From the NCBI RefSeq assembly GCF_963576675.1, contig NC_088913.1, positions 91,821,001 to 91,885,000 on the forward strand: DNA of 64,000 nt. Direction: 5' to 3'. Origin of the DNA: Euphorbia lathyris. Lineage: Eukaryota > Streptophyta > Magnoliopsida > Malpighiales > Euphorbiaceae. This document shows, in pieces, positions 1 to 11,328 of the stretch (positions within the stretch are counted from its first letter, which is position 1; each line of letters starts with the position of its first letter). Both the position numbers and the translations under genes were made by a program. The notes below the pieces were generated by a model. The model ran no database searches and was not told the DNA's origin. It worked only from the letters and a program-made list of their open reading frames with translations.

Positions 1-466
1 CTATAAAAGGACAATGATAGTTCTTGGATCATTTGCCCAAGCATAAAAAGAAAAATACAAGAGAGAAAATTCTGAAAGCACTCAAATACAAAAAGATCTT
101 ACACCAACTTTTCTATTCTCTATGTAAATGCTAGATTGATTGTTTTGTAATCATATAAGGTGTTCTTTAGTTGAAAAAGAACAAGTGTGTGATCAATAGG
201 AATATTGAGAGTGTTGAGCTGAGTACTTGGTTGTAAGTATTCAGTGGTAGAAAAATCTAAGTGCTGGGTTGTAGTACTTAGTAGGAGCTGAGTAGACGAA
301 TAGAGGACGTACTCTTGCATACTCACTGCCTTGTAAAGGGTTTGTGCTCTACCTTGAAAGAGCTCAGTATTGGATTAAAAATCCCAGGAGGAACTGGGGA
401 CTGGACGTAGGCAGAGAGGCCGAACCAGGATAAGTCGTGCTGAGTAACTTCTAAACTCTCTATCTC

Positions 467-516
<50 letters not shown>

Positions 517-803
517 CGTGTGTTGCTTGTTGTATTTACTCAGCTTATAAATTGTTAAAACTGAAACTGAGTAACTCTGAGTGCTAAGTTGGAAGCTGAC
601 CTCTCAAGTGTCAATTCCCAACTCTCAAGTCAAGCAGTCTTAGTCAGCATAGAACTAAAACTGTCTAACTAATCAAACGCCCGTGCTGACCAACACGCTG
701 AGTTATCAAACTCTTAAAATAACATTAAGTCAGCATAATTAAAAGCGAAAAAGTTACATTAGTTCCTAACTCCCCCTTTGGAACTAGTTACTAGGGACCA
801 ACA
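1..803 (+). mobile_element. Ty1/copia LTR, partial (R/U5 side), plus orientation
   Basis: This is the inverted counterpart of the LTR at 2288-3695: its sequence matches the reverse complement of about 2288-3046 along its length. A TATA-like CTATAAAAGG lies at 1-10, so the U3 part is outside the window. The 3' edge is GGGACCAACA, ending at 803 with the canonical CA. It abuts the truncated gag remnant and is not followed by a primer binding site, so it is either a solo LTR or the 3' LTR of an element to the left that inserted into the gag. The target duplication cannot be tested because the left edge is missing. Confidence 0.8.
471..513. repeat. (TA)n microsatellite inside the copia LTR
   Basis: An uninterrupted TA dinucleotide run of about 42 bp. 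The related LTRs at 2288-3695 and 37105-38443 lack a run of this length at the equivalent place, so it expanded in this copy. Confidence 0.9.
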
Positions 804-2102
804 TCTGTAACGTTGTGATATCCTTTCTAAGTTTCTTCGACTCAGATTGAACCTCCGTGACAAACTTATGTAGGATTTGCATGTTGGTATGCAAGTCAGA
901 GTTGTCCTGGAGAAGATATCGGAGGTCACTCAGCTTGACCTCTTCAATCTCATCACAGCGCCTGCTGAGTGCCTTAATCTTTTGTTACACTTCTTAGTTA
1001 GTGTATATAAGTCACTCAGGGTATTTACCATTTAGTTTCTAAGTGAAAGTAAGGATGTTACCTCATTGTTGTGATTTTCCTGGTCAGTTTCATCAGAAAG
1101 GTCAGCATGCTCAGATTGGGATTGGTCAGCTCCATCATCTGCCAAACAACATATGTTGGCTGTTTCATTTTGCTCGGCTTCAGATGATGTTGACTCATCA
1201 CTGTCACTCCATGTGGCTACCATAGCCTTTTTGCTTCTCTTTTTCTCTTTCTTGAGGTTGGGACAGCTTGACTTGATGTGCCCGGTTTGATGACACTCAA
1301 AACATGTGACAAATTTCGAGCTGTCCTTCTTGTATTTGTCACCTGACTCAGCTTTGTACTTATCATTTCTTCTAAATGATCTTTTGCCGTTTCTATCATT
1401 TCTCCTGAACAGCTTTTTCATTTTTCTGGTGAACATGGCCAGTTCCTCATCATCAGTTGACTCCGCTTCAGTTGAGTCAGCTTTCATGACAAGGGATTTT
1501 TGTTTCTTATCTTCTGATTTTTCTTTCTTTTTGGCTTCAAAGTTTTTCATAGAGATTTCATGGGTCAGCAGTGAACCGATCAGCTCATCATATTTGTAGG
1601 TAGTCAAGTCTTGGGTTTCTTCTACGGCTGTTTTCTTTGCTTGCCACCTCTTGGGCAGACTTCTCAGAATTTTCTTCACCTGTTCTTCTTCAGTGAAGTT
1701 CTTTCCAAGCCTTTTTAGCTCATTTATAATGTTTGTGAACCTTGCATTCATCTCTGAGATGTCTTTATTTTCCTTCATCTCAAACAGCTCGTAGAGTCTC
1801 ATATGTTGATTGACTTTAGACTCCTTAACTTTGCTTGTGCCTTCATAGGTTATTTCAAGCTTCTTCCAAATCTCCTGTGCTGACTCACAACCTGAAATTT
1901 TATTGTATTCTGCAGCATCTAACGCACAGTGAAGCATATTTATAGCCGACGCATTATTTTGTAATTTTCTGAGGTCATCCTCTGTCCACTCAGCCTCACT
2001 TTTAACAATTTTCTCATTGTTAACAGTTTTGTATGGCACATGTGGACCTTGAACAATTGCAAGCCATGCACTCATGTTTGTGGCTTGTATAAAGTTCTTC
2101 AT
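804..2102 (-). pseudogene. gag: Ty1/copia gag remnant (UBN2/zinc-knuckle type)
   Basis: The reading frame from 2102 down to 1032 encodes 356 residues typical of copia Gag, the nucleocapsid-like protein that packages element RNA. It begins with MKNFIQATNMSAWLAIVQG, continues with a helical gag-polypeptide (UBN2-like) region containing AQEIWKKLEITYEG and MRLYELFEMKENKDISEM, and has a CCHC knuckle CFECHQTGHIKSSC near residue 268. The frame stops at 1032. The DNA from about 1000 to 804 still encodes a coiled-coil-like continuation (LSRRCDEIEEVKLSDLRYLL) in shifted frames, so Gag was longer. Protease, integrase and RT are absent because the LTR ending at 803 interrupts the element. The start is 183 nt downstream of the LTR, as expected. 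Family assignment is firm; functionality is unlikely. Confidence 0.85.
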
Positions 2103-2270
2103 CCTATTCTTTCAGAAAGTATAGTTCGATCCAAAGAATAGGGGAGGTCTAGTGATCGATAATCCCTCAGGGAGTATCTGCGTTGTTTGGTTTCCAGGAA
2201 GGAAACGAGTGCTATTCTCACCCATTTTTATGGATCAGTTCAAGATTGTTAAATCTTTGAGTAGTGAGCT

Positions 2271-2285
2271 TAGGCTCTGATACCA
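2271..2285 (-). promoter_or_regulatory. Primer binding site of the copia element
   Basis: The minus strand reads TGGTATCAGAGCCTA two bases after the LTR's terminal CA. This is the standard initiator-Met-tRNA primer site of plant Ty1/copia elements. It fixes the orientation of the LTR and of gag as minus strand. Confidence 0.9.
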
Positions 2286-2287
2286 CT

Positions 2288-3695
2288 TGTTGGTCCCTGG
2301 TAATTAGTTCCAAGGGGGGGTTAGGAACTAATTTAACTTTTTTTGCGTATTAATTAAGCTGACTGGATGTTATTTTGAGAGTTTATCAACTCAGCCTTTG
2401 GTCAGCTTGGTGAGATAAATCACAGGACAGCTTTAGTCAGATGTTGACCAAAGTTGTTTCCTTGAGAGTTAGGGATTGACACTCTTGGAGGTCAGCTTCT
2501 AACTCAGCACCACTTACTTACTCAGGATCAGCTTAGGCAATTTATATGCTGAGTAAATAAAGCAAACAACACATGCAGTTATAAGAGAGAGTTTAGAAAT
2601 TACTCAGTATCACTTATCCTGGTTCGGCTTCTCTGCCTACGTCCAGTCCCCAGAGTCCTCCGGGCTTTTTGAATCCAATACTGAGCTCTTTAAAGGTAGA
2701 GCACAAACCAGTTACAAGGCAGTTGAATATGCAAGAGTACCTTCCTCTATTCGTCTACTCAACTCCTACTAAGTGCTACAACCTAGCACCTAGATTTCTC
2801 TACCACTGAAATTCTTACTATCAAGCACTCAGCTTTACACTCTCAATATTCCTATTGATCACAGACTTGTTCTATTTGACTAAAGAACACTTTAGATGAT
2901 TACAAATCAATCTAGCATTTACACATAGAATAGAAAAGTCGGTGTAAGATACTTTTTGTATTTGAGTGCTTTTGAAACTTTCTCTCTTGTATTTTCCTTA
3001 CGATGCTTCAGTGTCTCTTTCCAGTTTTTCGATTGTCCTTTTATAGAAGAAAATCTGTAGATTTGATCGTTTGAAATGTCTTAACCGTTAATATCAAAAC
3101 GGCTCTTTTGGGGAACAATTTATGGATAGCCTCAGACTGCACCGCCATCCCTTTTCTCTGTTTTCTTCAGGCGTCAGGTTTGTCTTCTAGCGTCTGGTTT
3201 GTCTATTTGTATCAGTTGTCTTTTTCCAATAATCCAATGTCCCATGACTCTTGGAATTAGTCTTTTAGGTGTCTTCGAGGTTCCAATTATTGGTGCAGAA
3301 GATTGGCAGACTTTGTCATTTAGTGAACGGATCCTTCATGTTGTCCTGACTGGTACTCAGCTTCGTTTGTTTTCTTCGAATATTCAACGTTCATGCTGAG
3401 TTCCTTCATAGGTCAGCTCTGTTCAGTTTAACCATTCTTTGAAGAAATCTTCAACTTTAGTCAACTTCGTTTTGTTTCTGAATTTTACTCCACTCAGCTT
3501 CCATTTTGTCATGCTGAGTTCCGTTCTTCTCAGCTTCGCTTTTGCCGACTTTTGTCCTGTCTTTACTTTATATTTTTGTGCACTCAATATTTAACAAACA
3601 TATTAGTACAATTAAATCAAAGCATCTAAATTTAATTTCCTATTAATAATGGATGATTTTGTCAAATCAAAATCTTGTGGAAAGGTGTTTCAACA
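2288..3695 (-). mobile_element. Ty1/copia 5' LTR (1.4 kb), minus orientation
   Basis: On the minus strand it runs from TGTTGAAACACC at 3695 to GGGACCAACA at 2288, with perfect TG...CA ends and 5-bp inverted termini. A TATA-like CTATAAAAGG lies on the minus strand at 3037-3046. It lies immediately 5' of the primer binding site and gag. It is the same family as 1-803 and as the solo LTR at 37105-38443. The base pairs outside 3695 are ATATC; the matching duplication would lie outside the truncated element. Confidence 0.88.
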
Positions 3696-3721
3696 ATATC
3701 TAAATCTAAAATTCTATTTTT

Positions 3722-3870
3722 TGGCTTGTTAGGTCCTCCTTAAATCCAAAATTCTACTTTTTTTTACCTGTTAGGCCCTCATTGAATCCAAATTTCTAAT
3801 TTTTTTTGGCTTGTTAGGTCATTCTTAAATCATTTTTTTTTTTGCCTATTAGGCCCTCTTTCCTAAATCC
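3722..3870. repeat. Degenerate tandem repeat (about 50-60 bp unit)
   Basis: Three to four imperfect units, each a T-run followed by TGTTAGGTC/CCTCnTTnAATCCAAA. Copies are seen near 3728, 3768, 3812 and 3845. No coding potential. Confidence 0.6.
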
Positions 3871-4498
3871 AATTTTTTACGTGTTAAGAATATTATACAC
3901 AATATAGCTTAATTTTGAAAAGTTTTATATTGGTATTTAAAAATTGGTTCTTGACCATTCTAATTGTAACACGTATATATACGGAAAAAAATTGAACACG
4001 TTCAATTTAGCATTTTTTTACACACCACATGTAAAATCGACCCCCTAACCGAACAATCATGTATTCGCCACTGAATAGAAGCATAAAAAGTGAGAAGAAA
4101 CTCACATGATAATGAGTGTGAAGCATTTATAAATAAGTGGAGAAGGAAGGATCTCACAAAAATGCAATATTTGTGGATGAAAAAAAGAAAAAAAGTTAGG
4201 ATCTTTATCTTTATATATATGCATATAGCATATGCTTCAAAACCAACAAAATGAAATGAAATGAAGAAGAAGCAAATTGTACTTTCACCTCACATCACCT
4301 TTCACTAACAATATCTCTATCTTAATTAATTCTCAACCATTAAACTCTTCTAATCTAAATTTTAATTATTTTGTGGACCATTTTTCATTTGTTTTTATCT
4401 AATTGTGTCATCATTTGAACTCAATTCTTTTTCCTTTATGTCTAAAACAATCTATAAAAGATCTTTGTCATTAGGATTAGGATAATTAATTAATTAAA
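3871..4498. other. AT-rich intergenic DNA
   Basis: No gene, LTR edge or inverted repeat could be supported here. Short A- and T-runs only. Confidence 0.5.
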
Positions 4499-4883
4499 GC
4501 ATAATACCCATTTGGGTCCCCAAACTAAAGCTTGAAAGTCAATTAGGACCTTAAACTATCAAAATCACCAATCGGGTCTCTAAACTAAGTAAAAGTCATC
4601 AATCGAGTTCCTATCCTAAGCAAAAATCATCAGTTGAGTATTCATCGAAAATTATTCGGTTGAACAGTTTCAAACTCTCTTCCCCAAATCCGTTTTGAGC
4701 TAACACAAAGATTATTACAGTCAATGTCAAATAGTCAGATTTTTTTAATTTAAGAATAGCATAAGGACTTAATTGATGTTTTTTGCTTAGTTCAGGAACT
4801 TAATTGATGATTTTGATAGTTTAAGGTCCTAATTGACTTTGAAGTTTTAGTTTAGGGGCTAAAATGAGTGTTTTCCCCTAATG
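4499..4883. mobile_element. Foldback MITE, family M3
   Basis: Long imperfect terminal inverted repeats: the left arm reads TTAGGACCTTAAACTATC and the right arm reads GATAGTTTAAGGTCCTAA. It has no coding capacity. Other copies are at about 15400-15650 and 47950-48480, which show the same arms and core. A superfamily cannot be assigned from this copy. Confidence 0.7.
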
Positions 4884-4888
4884 TTTTT

Positions 4889-5418
4889 GGGAAAGTGCAA
4901 ATTTACCTCCTAACGTATAAAATAGAGCAATTTTGCCCATAACATTGTCAAGTAAGGTCAATTTTACCCCTACATAATAATTTTTTTTAAATGATTGATT
5001 TGCTAGTTATTCGACTATCACATCGGATATCCAAACAAATTTATCGATAAAATAAAGCAGTTATGTGTATTTTGACGAGTTGTTAATACCTGTTTTAATA
5101 ATATGTAAGCATGTTATGTAGTGTTTTGTGATTAATTTGTATCTGACAGACTTAAATATTGTTATTTCGGCATGTAAACATAATCAATATTTTAAACATA
5201 ATTGATGTTCAAATGATCTAATGTGATAGTAAATAATGAGTTAAATAACAATAAAAAAGTCTATTTAAATTTTATGTTAGGTAGGGGTAAAATTGATCTT
5301 ATTTGACAACGTTAGAGGTAAAATTGATTTTTTTTTACAACATTAGGAGTAAAATTGTACCATTTCATAGGTTATGGGCTTTTCCAAAAACGTTAAGGGT
5401 AAATTTGCACCTTATCCC
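4889..5418. mobile_element. MITE, family M4 (GGGATAAAGTGCAAA ends)
   Basis: Ends GGGAAAGTGCAAATTTACC and, inverted, GGTAAATTTGCACCTTATCCC. Internal motifs AGGTAAAATTG and a central AT-rich core are shared with 7770-8285, 20321-20842, 60890-61325, 61570-62649 and 63831-64000. No clear target duplication in this copy; the copy at 61570 has a 9-bp one, suggesting a Mutator-like origin. Confidence 0.7.
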
Positions 5419-5852
5419 TATATGATATAAATACAATAAAAATTAATAATCAAGTGAATTCACTTGATTATTAAACTTCGAAGTAAATTGTATCTGTAAT
5501 CGTATTTTCGTATAAAAACCTAATTAGAGAAACATATTTAATTTGATCTTCAAGTTTAAAAGATTACTATAATCCACTTCATAATACAATTAAGAAAAAG
5601 TTAATTAATCACAATCAAATGCCTAAAGTGTGTCTTGAAATTTAAAAAGGCCTCACAATCTAATCCCTTTATTATCTTGATCAATTAGAAAATTATTATA
5701 ACTTTATTAATGATAATTTAATCAACTTATTAAATAATTTATTTGTTTGGTTAGAAATTAAAAATTCCTTTAATGGTGGAAGATTCAACGAAATAGACCT
5801 TAGAGGAGGAAGATATTGTTGTGGACCATAACATGTTTAGTTCCAAAAGTTA

Positions 5853-6775
5853 TCCTTGTGAAGGGGATGCATCAATGTGTCATTTTTAGCCTCGTGGATA
5901 GCTATATGTAGGATCTATATGATTCCCACTAAATTCACCCGTAATGATCGGGGAGAACTGTTGATGCGGCTGAAGAATTGGCCTGCAAGTATTTAGAATG
6001 ATTCGATAAATTTTAATACAGTAACAGTTTTGTGGTTTCTGTCAACTTTTGTGTTTGGGTTTTTGCGTTTTCGTAACCAATTGTGGTTGAAAATGAGTCT
6101 ACAAGGAAAATGCAGTGCTTAACGTTTGTGCTTTTTCGACTAAATTCATTCGCTTAGTCTTTCGAAAACTGTTTTTTGAGTTTTTATATAATTTTTCTTT
6201 TAAGTCTTTTCATATCCCGTTTAGGAATCAGTTTTTTGGGTTTTATGTAATTTTTCCTTCCAAGTCTTTTGATATTCTGTTTATGAATCGGTTTAGGGTT
6301 TTCTTTTGCTGTTCAAGAAGCATTTTCGGATGTAGTAAGCAATATTTGGTATTCAATAATACTATTTTGTATTTTACAGAATTCTCTGAATTTTGAAGGT
6401 TGATTAATGGGTATTTGTGCATAAATCCATGTTCGTTAACACGTATTTGTGTGTAAATCCTTGTGAAGGGGATGCATCAATGTGTCATTGTTAGCCTCGT
6501 GGATAACTCTATATAGGATCTACATGATTCCCACTAATTCACTCGTAAAGAGTGTCGGGGAGAACTCTTGATGTGACTGAAGAATTGGCTTGCAAGTTTT
6601 TAAAGCGTTTCGATAAATTTTAATACAATAGCAGTTTTGTGATTTCTGTCAACTTTTGTGTTTCAGTTTTTTGCGTTTTTGTAATGAATTTTGGTCGAAA
6701 ACAGGTCTACAAGCAAAACGCACTGCTTCGCGATGATGTTTGTGTTTTTCAGCCAAATCCATTCGTTGTCTTTTC
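5853..6775. repeat. Tandem duplication, about 605-bp period, unknown sequence
   Basis: The segment starting TCCTTGTGAAGGGGATGCAT at 5853 recurs at 6458, and similarity continues for about 320 bp through GAAGAATTGG and TTCTGTCAACTTTTGTGTTT. The first unit also holds an open stretch at 6115-6396, but it is AT-rich with no recognisable domain, so I do not call it a gene. What the unit originally was is unknown. Confidence 0.75.
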
Positions 6776-6793
6776 ATATTGAAAATGAGAGTT

Positions 6794-6958
6794 TTAGGTG
6801 TTTGGATAGGAGCTGTTGTTTACCTTTTTACACATGAAAAGTAGTTTTTTTTACAAAAGAAGGGAATCCATGTTTCCAACAGCAACAACAAACAATAAAC
6901 CGTAGCAACAAACAGTAAACAACAATAACAAACAGCAAGTAAATCAAACGTGCCCTAA
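6794..6958. mobile_element. Small terminal-inverted-repeat MITE
   Basis: Ends TTAGGTGTTTGG and, inverted, CGTGCCCTAA, with a CAACAGCAACAACAAAC-type interior. About 165 bp, noncoding. The TTA/TAA termini recall Tourist (PIF/Harbinger) elements. Confidence 0.4.
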
Positions 6959-7125
6959 GACTTGGTTCGATTTAGTACTTGCATTTGTAGTCTTTATGAT
7001 ATGATCTTGGTCTCACAACATGTATTACTTATCCATAGAACTTGTGATGTGTGTTTTATTAGACGGATAAGTGAATAAACCCAATTAGTAATGCTCAAAC
7101 CATACCTTTTAAACAAAACTTTCGA

Positions 7126-7290
7126 ACCAATTAAGGCTCGCTTGAGTGGTTAAGCGTCTCAAGTCGTTTAAGCTAGACCTCGAATTTGAGTCCTAACGTA
7201 CGTATATAGTTTTCATTGGAAGATGATCCACCTAAAGGGTGTCTAACGAGCCTTGAACTAAGAAATCCGACAAACTATATAAAAAAAAGG
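7126..7290 (+). mobile_element. tRNA-derived SINE, family S1 copy 1
   Basis: A 165-bp insertion with a pol III box A-like GAGTGGTTAAGCG near its 5' end, a box B-like CTCGAATTTGAGTCC about 30 bp on, and a 3' end CTATATAAAAAAAA. It is flanked by a 10-bp duplication AAACTTTCGA at 7116-7125 and 7291-7300. A second copy lies at 17016-17175 with its own longer duplication. The structure is typical of SINEs moved by LINE machinery. Confidence 0.85.
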
Positions 7291-7300
7291 AAACTTTCGA

Positions 7301-7769
7301 CTTTTTCATTCAAGTTTGGAGATTTTTAAGAAAGCCTCATTCTTTATTTTATTTTGCTTTTTTTATTGAATAATTTTTTATCGAATTATGGTTATAGTAT
7401 CATCGAGTTTCTCTTTTATTTGAAGTTGTTTGTTCTTTCTGCCTAAATGAGAGGTATTTCTCCCTATATGGACGGTCGTGGTTTGTCTCTCTATATGAGT
7501 GGTTGTGGTCTGGCTCCCTATCTGAGTTAATTCTGAAGAAAAAAACTCTGAAGCAGATTTTAGGTGGAGTGGGTTTCCCTCTGTTGTGTCAAAAACAGTT
7601 TCAAACACTACCTACTATAACTTTATCGTGATTTATGATATTGAAGATGTAGATTCAAGCTCATACGATTTACTTATGGATTGTAATTTTTGAATTACTT
7701 ATGTCGAAGTGTATTATGCATTTTCTATGAATAAAATAATTACTTTTCTTCTAAAAAAAGTAAACAAAA
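7301..7769. other. AT-rich intergenic DNA
   Basis: An open frame on the minus strand at 7378-7608 has a repetitive, low-complexity translation (repeats of QTTT.HI) and no recognised domain. I see no gene. Confidence 0.45.
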
Positions 7770-8285
7770 GGAATAAAGTGCAAAAATAACCTCAACATTG
7801 AGAGCAATTTTATATTTAATGTCTAAAATGATACAAATTTACCTCTAATGCTGGTAGTAAAGATCAAATTTACCGAACTGGCAAATTTGTTTAATTTGAG
7901 AAATAATTTATCGAACTGTCTTCTCAATCATGAATATTGTCATCTATATACTTTACATGTGCGTTATATTATAACTCATTAGTAACACATTACAAATATA
8001 TGAATAGAAGTGGAAATGTTTTTTAAAAAATATCATATTTTGTAAGAGTTAGAACAAAAAAATCGACATATTTTGCCAAATTTTCAAAAATATATATTAA
8101 TCTCTAATTTTATTATTAAATCATAAAAATATATGATTTTTTTAGAACCAGTTAATATGCAACTGATTCAGAATAAGAAACAAAATATTTGTATTTGATA
8201 ATGATGTCGGGAATTGATCCAACTTGCCAACGGTAGAGGTAAAATTGCATCATTTCAAACATTATGAGTAAAATTACTCTTAAGA
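7770..8285. mobile_element. MITE, family M4, right end truncated
   Basis: Starts GAATAAAGTGCAAAAATAACC and ends at GAGTAAAATTACTCTTAA, lacking the usual final inverted GGGATAAAG. Shares the family core, including AATTTGAGAAATAATTTATC. Confidence 0.65.
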
Positions 8286-9519
8286 GCATCTCCAACAACG
8301 TCTTAGTTGTGCTCTTAACTAAAAATTTGAGGAAAGAGAGTTGCAAATCAACTCCAATAACCTCTTAATGTCTCCTCAAAACACTAAGAGCATCCGCATT
8401 CTCTCTATTACCGAGGAGCATCTCTCCACTCCTAGTCCACTCATTATCTCATTGTTTATTAATAATTTATTATTAATAAGCCTCTTTACTCTCACTATTG
8501 ATAAGTATAATAATTATGGCCCATTTGGTTTACCTGCTGTTGGAAAAAAATTGTTTTTCCAAACTGTAAAGATTCTCTGCTTTTATAAAAAAAATTACTT
8601 TTCAGATATAAAAGACAAACATGAGGTGTGACCAAACATCTAAAACCCTTTTTTTTAAAGTGAAAAGACAAACATGATGAGAAAATGAGCAATCAAACAC
8701 TCCCTTAATAATTTTAATGATAAAATAACAAATAAGGAAGGAATTAATATTGTTGTAGATGATATGATCATTTCTTCAATTACTAAGAGTCAATTGTTTA
8801 TATTGACCTTGTTTGGTAAAAAGTTTTTTTTAGGTAAAATTAGAGGTTTGAGTCACTTTAAAGGTTTTAACTAGTTAATTATGAAAAAACTAATTTTATG
8901 AGCCCTTTTCAATTAGTTTATTGTTCTATCTCTTTTGCATGATATTTTTACCCTAATTATTACTTTTTAACCCCAAATAAATGCTTGATTATGTCTTTAT
9001 TTGTTATTTGCCCAAATATCTATTAGTAATCAGCTAAGTTTTATCAAACAAATTTACATAATCAGTTAATCAACTTAGTTAATTAAAAAATTAATTAATT
9101 AACAGCTAATATAATCAGCTATTCAACTAACAACTATTTGACAAACATGACCATTATTTTTAGATAGTGAACTATCAGTTTTTTCAACATATTCTAATTG
9201 CACCTTATCTAAAGAAAAATATGTAGCTCAAAAAGTAGTTTGTGATTAATTAACTTAAAAAGGAAAAAAAAGAAGAAGATGAAAGTGCCACTACATTACA
9301 AGTGGGGAAAAAGATGGGACCAACTAATTAAGCATGCAATTAATCTTTTTGTGAAACTTAAACTCTCTCCTATCCTATCCTAATTAATATAATATCACTT
9401 TCTCCCCAAACAATGAATGAGATATTCACTCACTAATTAAATTAAACAAACTCTTTTGCCAAAAAAATAAAAAAGATTTTGTGATCTTTCTTGAATGTTA
9501 AGTTGTTGTTTGCCACTTC
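8286..9519. other. AT-rich DNA with short MITE-like fragments
   Basis: Begins with GAGCATCTCCAACAA and contains its partial inverted match near 8388. At 8517-8704 a segment runs from GGCCCATTTGGTTTACC to CAATCAAACACTCCC, resembling another small terminal-inverted-repeat element. No coding feature is supported. Confidence 0.45.
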
Positions 9520-9898
9520 TTTTTTTTTTATTATTGAAAGGTTGGAAGCCCCCAAGGTTGAGTCACATATATCCTAGCTAGACAAACACCCCTGCTCCTA
9601 AACCGGATAGGCCCTTAAAATATATTAATAAATGAAAAGGTTTACATGAGAAGGAAATTAAGAAAAGCGAAAATAAGCGAAGTTACACAAATCATTAAGG
9701 ATAAATTATTGGCAAAAGCGAGGGGTCGTGTGCCACCACATTATCCCGTTAGCTGTGACGCCGTACCGGGCGAGCGATAGCGAATCGGCAGCGCTGTTTC
9801 CTTCCCGGAAAATGTGAGAGATAATCAATTGCATACCGGAGCATTGGTGGAGGCATTTTAGCCACGTTTGTCTGATTCTCCAGGTGTTATTAGCCTCT
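9520..9898 (-). pseudogene. LINE (L1-type) 3' end with RNase H tail, 5'-truncated
   Basis: The minus strand encodes the C-terminal part of a plant LINE RNase H: TWRIRQTWLKCLHQCSGMQ, then HIFREGNSAADSLS, the usual end of the reverse transcriptase-associated RNase H. A noncoding 3' tail follows and ends in an AATAAT signal and a poly(A) run, seen as T at 9520-9529. It has lost all upstream ORF2 sequence. It lies against the left arm of the MITE at 9899-10323. No target duplication was found. A second LINE end at 14461-15232 has related residues (IRQ.WL, HI.REGN). Confidence 0.75.
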
Positions 9899-10323
9899 GA
9901 TCTATTCAAAATTTTATCATTTGACTTCTGACTTATTATTCGGTCACATTTGATCCCTGAATTATTCCAATTGATGGAATTTCACCCAATTTAGATGGAG
10001 ACTTGACAAAACCGTTATCATCCCTCATATGTAATGATATTTTAATATATGAGTTTGACACATCACATATCTTGAAGTTTATTTACCATAAACTCTCTTA
10101 TATGAAAATAATTAATTAGATTACACAAGAAAAACAAATAAAAATAATTCTCTAAACTAAAACTTATCAAATTTAAATATTAAAATATCGTCACGTGCTA
10201 ATAGAATAATAATTATGTTAAGTCTCTATTTAAATTGGGTAAAATTGTATCAATTGGGATAAGTCAGACGATAAATGTGACCAAATAATAGATCATAGGC
10301 CAAATAACAAAATTTTAGATACA
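9899..10323. mobile_element. Foldback MITE
   Basis: The left arm has TTATTATTCGGTCACATTTG; the right arm has CAAATGTGACC-type sequence inverted (ATAAATGTGACCAAATAATA). Inverted similarity extends about 90 bp on each side around an AT-rich core. No ORF. Confidence 0.65.
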
Positions 10324-10807
10324 TCAAAGAATAAATAGTGGTTTAAACTTAAAACAAATTATAGTTTATTCAAGCTTTGTCCAAAATTGTAAAAAACGTT
10401 AAGCATTAACAAGACAAACATAACTCCAAAGCAGCCTCTAGAGGACCTTGTCGTCGCCTAGGTAGACTACTTTTTTTTTTTTTTTTTTAACACTAACCTC
10501 GTATGATACTTTTTAGATGGATAATTTCCTAATTAAAGTTTTCTACATACACTAGATTAATATTTGATAAAACTAAAAATTAAGTACTTAAAAAATAAAT
10601 ACTAAATAAATACTAAATGTTAAATGTTAAATATTATAAATTATTAAACGATGTAATTATTTGATAAATATTAAAAATAAGTAGTAAATATAAAAAAAAA
10701 TACTAGTCGACTTAAAATTTTAATTTAAATAATTTCGACTTATAAGTTGTTAATAATTACAGTTATCAAATACTTAATGTAAATAATTGTTTAGTCTACC
10801 AAATTAA
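10324..10807. other. AT-rich DNA with a long T-run
   Basis: A T-run of about 18 lies at 10471-10489 after a short GC-richer stretch (GCAGCCTCTAGAGGACC). The T-run could be the tail of a minus-strand retroposon, but no second edge or duplication was found. Confidence 0.35.
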
Positions 10808-11328
10808 GGGCAAATTGCATCCATACCATTGAACTTTATCTATTTTAACATTGTGGATACTGAACTTCAATTCTTAACGGTATTGCCACAAAACTTTACA
10901 CTTTTTAACACAGGTGACCACTCAACTTTAACTAATTAGTTATAACTTCTCAAAATGACCGTTAAGACCTTAAAATGAAAACATTCAAGAATTAAAGTTG
11001 TTAAGAATGATATTTATCATAAAACCATATTTTTTATTTTCCAAAATCACATTTTTAGAGTTTTATCTCTGTAAAAATGCACTTTCTCTCCTAGTCAAAT
11101 AACATTTAAATGACCTCAAAATGAAAATTTTTACGAATTAAAGTTCCTTAGAATATCATTAACTTTTAAAATTTTTTATTTTAAGGTTGTCAACGGTCAT
11201 TTTGAGACATTGAATAACCACCGATGTTAAAAAGTGTAAAATTCAGTGAACATACCTTTAAGAATTGAAGTCCAGTGACCACAATATTAAAATGAGTAGA
11301 GTTCAATAACCATGAGTATAATTTACCC
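10808..11328. mobile_element. Mutator-like MITE, family M1
   Basis: Ends GGGCAAATTGCATCC and, inverted, GTATAATTTACCC, with terminal inverted repeats of well over 100 bp (CTGAACTTCAATTCTTAA / TTAAGAATTGAAGTCCAG). Flanks ACCAAATTAA (10798-10807) and ATCAAACTAA (11329-11338) match at 8 of 10 positions. The copy at 62071-62584 has a perfect 10-bp duplication. Confidence 0.8.

Noticed and set aside
4499..4883. Protein-coding gene in the M3 foldback
   Set aside because: Stops in all frames; the structure is explained by long inverted repeats.
9706..9909. Stand-alone small gene
   Set aside because: Its residues are the C-terminal end of a LINE RNase H, followed by a LINE 3' tail and poly(A).
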